DNA of 64,000 nucleotides from Cercis canadensis (lineage: Eukaryota > Streptophyta > Magnoliopsida > Fabales > Fabaceae). The position numbers and the translations under genes are program-made. The stretch lies in assembly GCA_003255065.1 (NCBI GenBank), contig QAOA01000736.1, positions 205,999-269,998 of the forward strand. The letters run 5' to 3'. Under the pieces are notes generated by a model. That model was given only the letters and a program-made list of their open reading frames with translations, made no database searches and was not told where the DNA came from. Of the stretch, positions 11,250 through 21,352 are shown in pieces. Every line of letters begins with the position of its first letter. Position 1 is the first letter of the stretch.

Positions 11250-12190
11250 GATTTTAAGATTAAACAAAAATTCTTTTATAACTTATATTTTATTTGGTCT
11301 AAGTGTCTAACATCTTGGAATATCGCTGAATCAATTTGTGTTGTTTGCACTAGCATTTAAAAATAAAGAAAACTTAAGAAACTCATTTATTAGTTTATGT
11401 ACTTATAATTTATTTTTTGTTTAATATGAATTATTATTTGGTACACCGTTTGTTAAAATTCCAAATCCCACAGGCAGTGGATAATTTGTTGAGCATCATT
11501 AGACACTCAAAATAACTCTAATTGCAATATATTGTCAAAGAAGCAAAAAATTATTGTTATGACATATACATTACTTGACATATTAGAAAAGAAAAGACTG
11601 GGTCTCTCGACGTGTGTTGGCTGCTCTTCATCATCAATTTTTGTTTGACTTTTGATAAATTGAGAGTACAATTTAATGAAGAAAATTTCTAATCTATTTT
11701 TAATACACTTTGTAGTTAAGCATATTTTAGGCTAAAAAATATTTGTGTCATTAATTAGTGTCCTTTTTTTTTTTTTTAAAATACCGACAGTCTATTAGTA
11801 AGACAAGAAAGCCGATGAGAATTAGTTTAGTTGATAATGATCGAATTATTTCATTTGTAAAACTTAAGTTTAAATCCCATTACAAACAATTTTCATTTAA
11901 TAGACAATTTGTAAATATTAGTGTAAGTCATCATTAAAGCCTATGACATACTTGAAATTGAGTAGCTGCACTCACCTTAAATTTTTTTCTACCAAAAGAA
12001 AAAAAAAGATGCATGACTGAAGGGCTATGCTAGGATCCTTTTTCTTAACTTCATTTCCTGACAAGAATCTCCTCCAAGTTTGAACAATATAGGTGCAATT
12101 TAAAAATGAAAAAAAGGTGTCGTGCTTATTTTCCAAAATTTAATAAAATACTCAATAAATATATTCTATGGTTTACTCAAAAGCAACAAG
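11250..12190. other. Intergenic DNA between tRNA genes
   Basis: AT-rich, with an uninterrupted T run near 11763. No gene recognised. Confidence 0.5.
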
Positions 12191-12262
12191 GTCGTTGTAG
12201 TATAGTGGTGAGTATTCCCGCCTGTCACGCGGGTGACCCGGGTTCGATCCCCGGCAACGGCG
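12191..12262 (+). tRNA. tRNA-Asp (anticodon GUC)
   Basis: 72 nt. The acceptor stem GTCGTTG pairs with CAACGGC, with G as discriminator. The anticodon arm CCCGC-CTGTCAC-GCGGG gives GTC. The D-arm (tagtatagtgg) and T-arm (CCGGGTTCGATCCCCGG) are intact. There is no intron. A T run follows within about 10 bases, a likely RNA polymerase III terminator. Confidence 0.97.
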
Positions 12263-12624
12263 ATTTTCTATTTTATTTTTTTTACACGTCTTATAATTAT
12301 TTGTCTTTTTACCTAGTTGAGCAAGGTTAAGTTTGAGCATTTGTCAGTGCTTAACACGTAGAAAACTATAGGCTTTTCTTTTGCACCTGGAAAAGCACAG
12401 TAATTAATCTTAATGTTGGAATGTGATTGCAAATTTAAGAATGAAACCAATTATTACAGTGACAAGTCCTATGGGTTTTATTTTGTGTCTTTACCAAAGT
12501 GACTACGAAAATGCGGTGACTAGGAAAACCACAGTTTGGTCCCATGTCTGTGCTATAAAACCAGGCAATTGATGGGTAATAATAGTCAAGAACTTTGGGA
12601 ATTAATTAATAGACAAATTAAGAA

Positions 12625-13225
12625 ATGAAGGTTTGTATGAAATTCATTTGCATTTTGGCATTGGTTCTGGTTACAATTAATGATGGGGTTCACCCAGTTT
12701 CTGGAGCAAGTGCGTGCTTGAAGTCTCTTAAAACCCCAGCAAGCAACGAAGACGCTGATGTTCCTGTGAGTTGCTGCTCTCAGATCCAAGGCTTAGGCAG
12801 CACTTAAGCTGCTTCTGTTCTCCACTGCTCTCTGATGCTGCCAAAATTGCAGGAATAAAGTCCCAGCTTGCCATGACCATTCCCAAGCGCTGCAACATTA
12901 CTAATCGTCCCAAGGGTTTCAAATGTAGAGGTTGGTGTGTGTATATATATAGGGCAACATCTACAATGCACATCAATGAAGTTGTGTACTGATGTTGTAG
13001 AGTTTGTGACTCTTTGGAGCAAACACAAGAGACCAGTGTTTGAAGGATTTTTGTTGAGTTTGCACTGTTACATAACTCTCAAATTGTGTACTGTAGTCTT
13101 TTTTTTTTTTTTTTTTTNTATATATATATAGTGTTCATTGTTTGTTACTCTTGTCTTGTCTTTCACTAATCACGTGGTTGTAGTTAATATGACTATTTCT
13201 TATTGCAGCTTTCACTATGGATTAA
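12625..13225 (+). pseudogene. DIR1-like lipid-transfer protein copy, frameshifted and short of a cysteine
   Basis: Homologous to the intact gene at 14573. The signal peptide (start MKVCMKFICILALVLV) and TATA box (12554-12560) survive, as do SCCSQIQ and the TIPKRCN-NRP-GFKC block. A one-base deletion near 12793-12797 shifts the frame just before the CXC motif and brings a stop at 12805. About 16 residues around the first cysteine of the eight-cysteine motif are also missing. The intron position is kept, and a degenerate 17-base last exon is seen at 13209-13225. The intron holds a T run and a lone N at 13118. The frameshift could in principle be a sequencing error, but the missing first cysteine argues for real decay. 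Confidence 0.8.
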
Positions 13226-14486
13226 GCTAAGTAAGGTGGATCAAGTGTCTGCATGGGACTAAGAGCTGGTAGCCATCCACTTGCGTGATAGTAACTTTGG
13301 TTATTATGCTTTAATTTGGTGGTTAGTCTTATATATTATGTGAATAAAGGGTAGCAGCTTACTTGCATCAATCTTGTGAAGGGATTGGACCAATGTGAAT
13401 CATGGATTATGCTTTGGTAGTTAGTCTTATATATTTTATTACTTTCGTTTACCTTGAACTGATATTGTGAGTTTAGCACTAACGATTTATCTGCTCAATT
13501 TGGTGGTAGTCTTCGGAGTAATCACCATTTGTTCTCTCATTGTGCCACGTCAATTTGCTTCATAGATTTAAGTTTATTACTCATTGTACTTCAGATATTG
13601 AACTCATTTCATAGAAAATAAATTATTCGATAGTTCAGCTGAAAAAGGGGAGGAAAACAATTATGGGATATTTGATCGGTGGGGTGACTTCGTTTGGTTT
13701 ATAAGGTGTTGTACTTTGAGATAATGGTTACTTTTAAAAAGTTGAAGTCAAATGAAAGGTGGGCAAATAAAGATTTTTTTAAGGAGATTAATATTATCTC
13801 CAATTTTTACGGTCCAATTAAGCCCAACGACACTAGACCCAATTTAGCCTCAGCAATTGAATTAACACCATATCCTTCGTATCACAATAAATAGCGTTCT
13901 CCTAAGTATGCAAAATTTTTGCACACTCTCATTAATACTATCACTAACTCGGTACATCACTAACTTAAGTATCGGAGTTCAGGCGTCACCACACTCAATC
14001 TCAAGTTACATGAATTACTTGTGCTGATAGCCTGACCCAATCTCAACACAAGCATCATTAGGTAGAACAACAGTTTTACTTTGATATCGAGATTTTAGTA
14101 TTCTCAATTCAGCTCCTTATTTCAACTTAACATACATTATTTCACCGACATTCTTCTTTGGTAGTAGTTGGCTCAAAGTTGGTAGACGCTCTCACAAAAG
14201 GGCAATTGGTGTTTCAGGTAATTGAGAATGAGGTGGAAGGATAGCATTCTCTTTTGGTTAACACACCATGAGTAATGGTTACATGTGGAAGGATCAGAGA
14301 CAAAAAGAATGAACTTGGCAAATAGGTCACCTACCTTGATTGGACAAAAATAGGAACCATATTGTGTTTAGTCCAATTTTTTAAAGCGAAGTGGTGCAAT
14401 TAGAAACTCAACCTTTGTCCTAGTGCAAACCCCACTTCTACTAGGTGGGTGACTGGACCAAGCACTTTTTGGGCAACATTTTAGGC
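13226..14486. other. Spacer within the lipid-transfer cluster
   Basis: No coding sequence supported. A ttagtcttatatatt phrase occurs twice (13324 and 13422), perhaps a small local duplication. The distal part is the promoter of the intact lipid-transfer gene. Confidence 0.45.
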
Positions 14487-14494
14487 TATAAAAT
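14487..14494 (+). promoter_or_regulatory. TATA box of the lipid-transfer gene
   Basis: tataaaat, 86 bases before the start codon. The pseudogene copy has an equivalent tataaaa 71 bases before its ATG. Confidence 0.65.
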
Positions 14495-14572
14495 CCCATC
14501 AGAGGCAAGTCATTGTTGCATTGTGATATAGTGTAAGAACTTGTGCACTGAGAGATAAGATTATATTAAGAA

Positions 14573-15021
14573 ATGGAGGTTCCTACTAAGTTTCTTTGCC
14601 TTGTGGGATTGCTTGTGTTTGTTAGCATTGCTAATGTGAATAGTGCAGGTGAATGTGGAAGGTCTACTACTCCAGACAATGAAGCTATCAAGCTTGCTCC
14701 TTGTGCTACCGCAGCAGAAGATGAGAAAGCTGCTGTTTCTCAGAGTTGCTGTGTTCAGGTCAAGAAATTTGCACAAAACCCAGGTTGCCTCTGTGCTGTT
14801 TTGCTCTCTAACACAGCCAAAGCCTCTGGAGTCAAGCCTGAGATTGCCATCACCATCCCCAAGCGATGCAACTTCGCTAATCGCCCCGTTGGTTACAAGT
14901 GTGGACGTAAGTACAATTCAAGTTTTCTCATCCTCTTCTCTATAATTCCATTTTCTTGATTTAAAACTCAGCTCATTCCTCATATGAAATTGCTCATTTT
15001 GCAGCTTACACTCTCCCTTAA
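14573..15021 (+). CDS. DIR1-like non-specific lipid-transfer protein, 2 exons, 116 aa
   Basis: A small secreted protein that carries fatty acyl or phospholipid ligands in the apoplast; DIR1-type members act in long-distance defence signalling. Exon 1 is 14573-14906. The donor is a perfect GTAAGT and the acceptor is TTTTGCAG. Exon 2 is 15005-15021, only 17 nt, ending in GPYTLP-stop. Residues 1-25 form a signal peptide ending NSA. The complete eight-cysteine motif follows: Cys28, Cys44, Cys59-Cys60, Cys72-Leu-Cys74, Cys99, Cys110. The SCCVQVKKF, NPGCLCAVL and ITIPKRCN blocks are hallmarks of the DIR1-like group. It sits between two decayed copies (12625 and 17192), so it is the surviving member of a tandem cluster. 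Confidence 0.92.
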
Positions 15022-15636
15022 GATAGTTGATGAAACAAGGAGGAACTGCTACTGCATGTCTTGTAACTTTATCAATAAGAGCTAGCAGCTCTTAAGTGTC
15101 TACCCTGAATAAAATATGTAATTCTAGTGTGCAGTAGTGTTTCTACTACTCTTGTATTTAATATTAGTGTGCCTTGTCCTTGAACTTGATCATTAAACAC
15201 AGCAATAACTTTGGAAATTTGGATAATTACCTATTATGTTGAACTTCGACCTATGCCTATTTGTGGTAGTGGTATCTTTAAAAAAAAAAAAAATCATTAA
15301 CATAGTAATGTTAACAAGAAAAAAAAAAAAACCACCTTTAAAATCATATGCAATTCATTTTGGTATAATTTTTTTTTTTATCTGCATTTAGGTATAATTG
15401 ATTGTGGAGGAATATAATTTGAAAAACTCAATTTTACGTTTGAATAATTACTTTTCGTTTAAATTGCATAAGACATGAAGTGACATTAAATATCATTTGT
15501 AATTGTCGACAGCGTAATTAAAAACAATCGCATAGTATAAGAATCTATTTTGCCTAGAATCGAAAGCTCCACCAAAGAGCTTCTATCAAAAGGATGCCTT
15601 GGAAACGGTGAAAGTGATTGTGGAGAAAACTACTAA
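15022..15636. other. Lipid-transfer gene 3' region and spacer
   Basis: 3' UTR with aataaaat near 15107, then AT-rich spacer with A runs at 15281 and 15318. The part up to about 15275 has a homologous counterpart at 17198-17487. Confidence 0.55.
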
Positions 15637-17197
15637 TTAGGCCCCGTTTGGGTAAACAACTTATTTAAGCGCTTATATAAGAAGGCCTTATGGGAGAAGC
15701 TTTTATACTATAAGCTCCTTTTAAATTAAGCTATTTAATGTTTGGATACATACTTGAAGAAACACTTTTAAAATCTATAAGCTCTTTCATAAGCATTTGG
15801 ATAAATAAGTGTATAAGTACTTATAATTGTAAAAATTACTAAAAAGGACAATAATAAGCACTTACTAAAAATTGTGTTTGGATAAATAAGCATTTTGTTA
15901 TATTTTCTAAAAAAAATTAATAATAAAATATTTTATATTAGTGCCATAATTATTATATTTTGATTCAAGTAGTTAATTTTTGTTGTTGTTAGATAATTAA
16001 TATTTTGAAGTATCATTTCTTATAATCAAAGTGATTCTTGGCTTATTATATTAAAAACTCGCATATAGATAAACTATCATTAACAAGTGTTATTGTTTTA
16101 TTATATTGGTAATCATGATAAACATAAAATATATAATTATGCATCATAGGTCAAATTTGTACATTCGAAAACTAAAGTTATATCGACAATTTAACATTGG
16201 TCAATATTATATTTGCTAGTCTACATTATTTGAATTTTTCTAACTGTTATCTACAATAAATTGTGGTGAAAAGAAAGAAATAGAAATTGAATGCTTCAAG
16301 CACAATTTGTNGAAGAGAGACAGAGGGAGAGAGAAAGCTGAGCCTGTTGACACTAAGAGCGGTGCCGCTGCTGGAGCAGAGCTCCGCACGGCCTCGGATT
16401 CTTGGGGGCAGGCTAAGGAGACGAGGCACTTGGCTAGGGCGTGGTTCAGGTGATGGCACGTCATGTCGCGACCCAGACCAGATGGGATCCGACGGTGGCA
16501 CTCCCATTGTGCCCGCTGCAACCTCTCGCATGTGGCTTTTGATTACATTTTCAGAAGAGGTCGACAAAAATTTTGGCCAACCAGCACTTAGGTGTGGCAG
16601 AAACGACAAATGGAGATGGAGAAGCCATGGACAGGTCTCAAAACGTGGATGGAAGAAACTGGGAGATACAGAGAACTGAGAAGGTTGATGGTGAGAGAGA
16701 TACGGAGTGTCGAAGATGAGAGATGCTCGGGGGTAGAATTGCACATAAATTTTCAGAAGAGCTTGCCGGTCATACTCAAAAATAGCTTTCGCACAAGGCT
16801 TTTTTGAGAAGCTTAAAAAAATAGCTTCATAAAATAAGTTAAAAATAACTTTTTAAAGGGTTATAAGCTACTTATATAAATTGATCCAAACACTATTTTT
16901 TTCTCATAAAAACACTTATATTAGTAGAGAAGCTCTAATAAGTTGTAAGCTATGCTATCCAAACGGGGTAAATAACAAACTGAACTCCTAAAATTCATTT
17001 TATGCTATTAAAAGCTAAACCAAACACCCAACTCCTTGTTACAACGTTGTTTGCAGCNTATCAAAAGGATGCCTTGGAAACGGTGAAAGTGATTGTGGAG
17101 AAAACTACTAAATAACAAACTGAACTCCTAAAATTCATTTTATGCTATTAAAAGCTAAACCAAACACCCAACTCCTTGTTACAACGTTGTTTGCAGC
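15584..17197. repeat. Contig-end overlap across N at 17058, with and without a transposon
   Basis: The 139 bases after the N (17059-17197) equal 15584-15636 joined to 16969-17057 once one copy of the 3-base duplication TAA is removed (53 + 89 - 3 = 139). The left contig therefore carries the 15637-16968 transposon and the right contig carries the same site empty. Confidence 0.88.
15637..16968. mobile_element. 1.3-kb TIR transposon with TAA target duplication (PIF/Harbinger-like), carrying GC-rich cargo
   Basis: The left end contains ggccccgtttgg and the right end ccaaacgggg. Subterminal regions are full of related, partly inverted phrases such as aagctcttataa and cttatataa. TAA at 15634-15636 and 16969-16971 is a 3-bp target duplication, confirmed by the empty site at 17059-17197. 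That size fits PIF/Harbinger. No transposase is recognisable, so the element is non-autonomous. Positions about 16316-16680 are distinctly GC-rich and unlike the flanks. They contain open frames on both strands without recognised homology and may be a captured host fragment. A lone N at 16311 sits at the left edge of this insert. Confidence 0.8.
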
Positions 17198-17487
17198 TTA
17201 AAACTCTGCCTTAGTAAGATAGTTGTTGAAGATAAGCAGCTATTAGCAGCTACCATAGTTACAACGTTGTTCTATTGTCATGTAACTTTAGTCAATAAGA
17301 GCAAGAAACTCTCAAGTTTCCATCCTCAATAAAACATGCAATTTTAGCGCACAATGTTTAATCCCTTTCCTTAACCTTGATCCTTATACAGAGCACACTT
17401 GCAAGATAGAACTTCAAAATTCCAATGGCCTAGTCTCTCTCTGATATGTGCTGGACAATGAACAGTACCCAAATGTAGTAGTGGTAT
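17192..17487 (+). pseudogene. Third lipid-transfer copy: only the last exon and 3' flank remain
   Basis: The tttgcagctta acceptor, the last-exon relic (aaactctgcctta) and agatagttg match 15001-15031 of the intact gene. So do the 3' UTR phrases tgtaactttatcaataagagc, a cctgaataaaat-like poly(A) region, and the gtagtggtat block at 15266. No first exon is found upstream; that region instead holds the transposon insertion site. Homology stops sharply at 17487, where an LTR-like sequence begins. Confidence 0.7.
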
Positions 17488-19700
17488 TGTGGACATCTAT
17501 TTTCGTCCAAATAAAAAAATAAAATTAATAATAATAATAATAATAATAATAAACAGTTAGAAGAAAAAAAAAAACCTGGGTTCAGCAGTTTTCAAATATT
17601 AAACATGTGAAGATAAAAGAGAGACGTGGGTGCAAGTGCATGGGTAGAATAGTTAAGAGACGTGAGAGAGGGGGACATGAGTGCAAAGTGAGGAACATAA
17701 AAGAGAGAAAGAGAGAAAGAGAGACACAGAGCAAAGACACAAAAAACAAAAACACAGAGACCAACAAGAAAAGAATAGAAAGCAGAGAGCATAGAATAGA
17801 GAGAGAGAGAGAGAGAACCGAATAGAGATATAACAGAAATACAGAGAAAGAAACAATAACAGAGAAGAGAGAGCACAGAGAAGGAAGGCAAAGACAAAAT
17901 AGAGATAGCCAAAAACCAGTAGAGGAAAGCAACAACAGGAAGTAGAATTTCCAGAGACACACAGAGAGAGAAGAATTCTATATTCGGTTCATTCTTAGTG
18001 GTGTGAATTTCTTTCTCTAATGTTTTTCATTGATTTTGTATGGTTCTTTATTTGTGCTTCATGAAGGGGAAGAGTGGCAGTGGTTTCCACCCCGGTCCCC
18101 AGTTTCTCCCTTTCTAGAGAGAGAAAATTCATTTTCTAGAGAGAGAATCAAAGAGTTCAGAGGGGAACAGAGACTAAGTAAAATCCAAAATAGATAAAAA
18201 TTGAAGTTTTCACCTTAGGATTTGCTGCCTAGAGAATGACCGGAGTTTCCTGGATTGAAGTTTCCATTGCTGCGTTTCCTCTTATTTTTTTATTAGGCTG
18301 GAGTTTTTATTTCATGATTTTGTCTATTTAGTTCATTTGGGTTTGAAAAGGAGTGCTGGTTTTTTATTTTTTATTTTCGTTGGGTTAGATCAAATATCTT
18401 GGGTTTAGGTTTAGTTCCTTTCCTTTTTTTTTCGTTTGGGCCATGTTGCTGATTGGGTCAAGGCTTAAATAAGGTTTAAGTCCTCTTTGGTTGCTGATTA
18501 GGTCAAGGAATGAAATGGGCTTCAGTTTTGGGTTGCTGATGTTTTGTTTGCTGTTGGGTCAGATTCGAAAATGGGCCAGTTTTATGTTGCTTTAGTTTTT
18601 TTTGGTTGCTGATTCTTTTTATTTTGTTATTGGGCTAGGGACGAATTGGGCCCATCAGTATATTTACTTCAGTAATGTTTTATGGATCTGGGCCAATTGG
18701 GTTAGAAACTTGTTGGTTTTGTCTTTTGTTTAGCTGGTTGGGCCTGGTCCCAAATGAACCAGCCCACCAGAGGCTTTAGTTTTTGTTTTCTGCTGGGCTT
18801 AGTGGTTTTGGGCCAATTTTTTGACATACCTTTCATTCCTTTTTTATATCTTTAGTTTTGATTTGGGCTTGGGGCCTAGTATGCATTTTATTTTTTTATT
18901 ACCCATTTGGATTAGGCCTTTTTTTTTTTGGAGTTGTGTTATTTTATTTATTTATTTTTTTTGTTTAAATAGTTTAATTAAAATAAAATTAGGAGTAAAA
19001 TCATGCATTTTACATTTATTTAGTTAAATTTGTGCGAATAACATCCATAATGGTGGCTCTTCTATCTGCCCGAGGTAAGGATAAATGCCACTTTAAAAAC
19101 TAAGAAGCGTGTGAACAAAGTGAAAGGATTAAGACACTATTAGATTCATGCATAGCATAATTTTAATTTGAAAATTTTGAATCTCTTTTAATTTCATTTT
19201 TGAAAAAAATAAAAAATTCTTTTGAATCATTGCGAACTACGCGTACTTTGATCCCTAATTAGTGTACGTAGGCATTTGAGGGTGATGAATCAAATCTTAT
19301 TTTGAATAAATCACCTTTTTTTTTTTTGTTTATATTTAGGGATAAAATAAATACAATTTGGCCATGATTTAATTTACACAATTAATTTTAAGTAACAGTC
19401 TTNTGATCCCTAATTAGTGTACGTAGGCATTTGAGGGTGATGAATCAAATCTTATTTTGAATAAATCACCTATTTTTTTTTTTGTTTACATTTAGGGATA
19501 AAATAAATACAATTTGGCCATGATTTAATTTACACAATTAATTTTAAGTAACAGTCTTTTAGACGGATGTTATCTTAACACATTCCCTATACACAATTAG
19601 ACTCGTGAACCCTCTCTGGTTTGTAGACCAAATTTTGAAAATTAAAGGAATTTTTTAATTGTTTCCCAATTTTTTAATATAATTAGTGGCGACTTCAGAG
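17488..19700 (+). mobile_element. LTR-like block, possibly a Tat-lineage Ty3/Gypsy LTR remnant
   Basis: It begins abruptly with tgtggacatctattttcg where homology to the lipid-transfer 3' flank ends. Features in order: a (taa)n tract at 17525-17551, a strongly purine-rich run at about 17600-17960, a T-rich segment, and a gtacgtaggcatttgagggtg phrase. It ends with tggcgacttcagag at about 19687, which resembles the tggcgactcc primer-binding region of Tat-type Gypsy elements. No gag or pol was found and no second LTR or target duplication could be matched, so identity and ends are tentative. The long frames on both strands of the purine run are compositional artefacts. Confidence 0.4.
19249..19558. 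repeat. Direct duplication across single N at 19403 (contig-end overlap)
   Basis: 19249-19402 is repeated as 19404-19558. The copies differ in the T run (an extra A) and in tttatattt versus tttacattt. Confidence 0.85.
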
Positions 19701-21352
19701 TTTTCATTTCAAAAACTAAATCTCTTTTTTATTTTAACCATTCACATTATAACCACCTCTCAGTATCTTAAGACACGTATCTTTGTCAGGAACCCAAAAG
19801 TCTTTTAACGTTGGAACAAGACTAAGGAAAAAATAGAAAAGGAACAAAAAAAAGAAAAGATCTTTAACGACCAGGCAAACACAACGACCGCGAGAGGTCT
19901 TGTCCCACCGTTGATGGATAAGGATAGATGGGTCATTTTGGATGAGGGAGTAAAAATAACATGAGACTCGAAATCTTTCTTTTCGAGCTAGGATAAGAAA
20001 ATTGAATGGACAAGTTCGTTAACAAACTGTTGGACATGTTTTCAGATAATTATGCTTGCTGGGCCACACCCCACATTGAAGAATGTTTTAACTTTTAGCT
20101 GAACGTGGCAATTGATTGACTTGAACATTCTACAGCTACACAAACATGTTTCATGATTCATCAACCATAATAATAGCCTTTACTATAGTTTTCGATTGCT
20201 TTCATTATTGTTCTCTTGGCCTTACATGCAGAAAATGATCGTTCAAGTACTGCAACTTCTACACCCATCAATGTGCCGCAATAATAACACAATAATCTAT
20301 ATGTATAGCAATGGAAAAAGAAATAGAAAAAACAAGTGATAAAGTCATACTAGTATGTCAATTTTCCAGAGGGTAGTAAGGTAGTTTATCAAAGAAGATA
20401 CTCATTTTGCTGCTAGCAAGACCATAAACACTGAGAAGTTTGAGAAAGAAGACAAATGCAAAGAGAATCATGGGTACGTGGTTGGGAAATAGTATCAATT
20501 ATGATGGTGCTCGAATTTCAACACCAAAAGCTAATAAATTTTCATAACCACAGAAATAGAGGGGAAAGCAGTGAAGAGAGGTTCTTCCATTAAAGTGAAT
20601 AATTCCACAGTTTCAGCCAGATAACAGCAGCTGATGATGATTCATGCATATTTTTGATATTACAAACAAAGCTAGAGGGGAAACCAGTAAAGAGAGTTTC
20701 TCCCATTAAAGTAAATGATTTCAAAGATTCAGCCACAGAAAGAGAAGCTGATGGAACATGGAGTTCCTAAAGCATACACCCTTTACAACTCAAGGACCAA
20801 GTACACTATTTCTTTACAGTAAAAGAGAAAGAAATGCATAATATATAAATAAAAGGCCTGTATTATGTTTCTGTCGTTTGGCCGGAGAAGAAACTAGCCA
20901 TCCACAACTTCTTCACTACAGTATATATATCTCTTCCATATAACAAAAGATAGACTTAACTGCTAAAACTATCTTCTTATTTACCTGCAAGACAAGCAAT
21001 TGACAAATACCAATGAGAAAAACCAATTCTGAATGTGGAATACAGAAATATAAATCGAAACATAGTTATATAATCACATGTTTGCATATCGAAATAGATA
21101 AGATCTTTTCTTTCTTTCCATTTTTAAGAGGCTGAGGTAGGCTAAATGTTTGTTCTTTCTTCTAGTCCCGTCTAGCCTAGTAGAATTCAATCGCTTAGTA
21201 ATCAGACCACTATAGTCAAGTTTCTGAGATTGCTTATTCTTCAGATAAACTATATGCAATATTCTCATGGATCCCCAAAAATCAAGCATGAAATTTCAGT
21301 ATATTTTAGAACACTACATACCTTGATGAGCATATCAAACGGCAAGTGGTCC
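19701..21352. other. Intergenic DNA and 3' flank of the GNWWQGSLYY-protein gene
   Basis: No gene seen between the LTR-like block and the stop codon at 21353. The part near 20770-21350 is probably 3' UTR of the minus-strand gene. It contains a tandem repeat (listed separately). Confidence 0.45.
20558..20762. repeat. Imperfect tandem duplication, unit about 116 bp
   Basis: 20558-20646 and 20674-20762 share agagggga.a.cagt.aagagag, cccattaaagt.aatgatt and attcagccaca.a blocks with roughly 75-80% identity by eye. Unlike the N-join duplications, there is no N here and divergence is higher, so this is a real old duplication. Confidence 0.6.

Noticed and set aside
16247..16744. Overlapping open frames on both strands (130 and 165 codons)
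   Set aside because: They lie in the GC-rich insert of a transposon, span an N, and show no recognisable domain. Open frames on both strands are expected from composition.
17582..17962. Minus-strand frames rich in Leu/Ser/Phe and plus-strand frames rich in Arg/Lys/Glu
   Set aside because: They are produced by the long purine (agagag) run inside the LTR-like block and are not genes.
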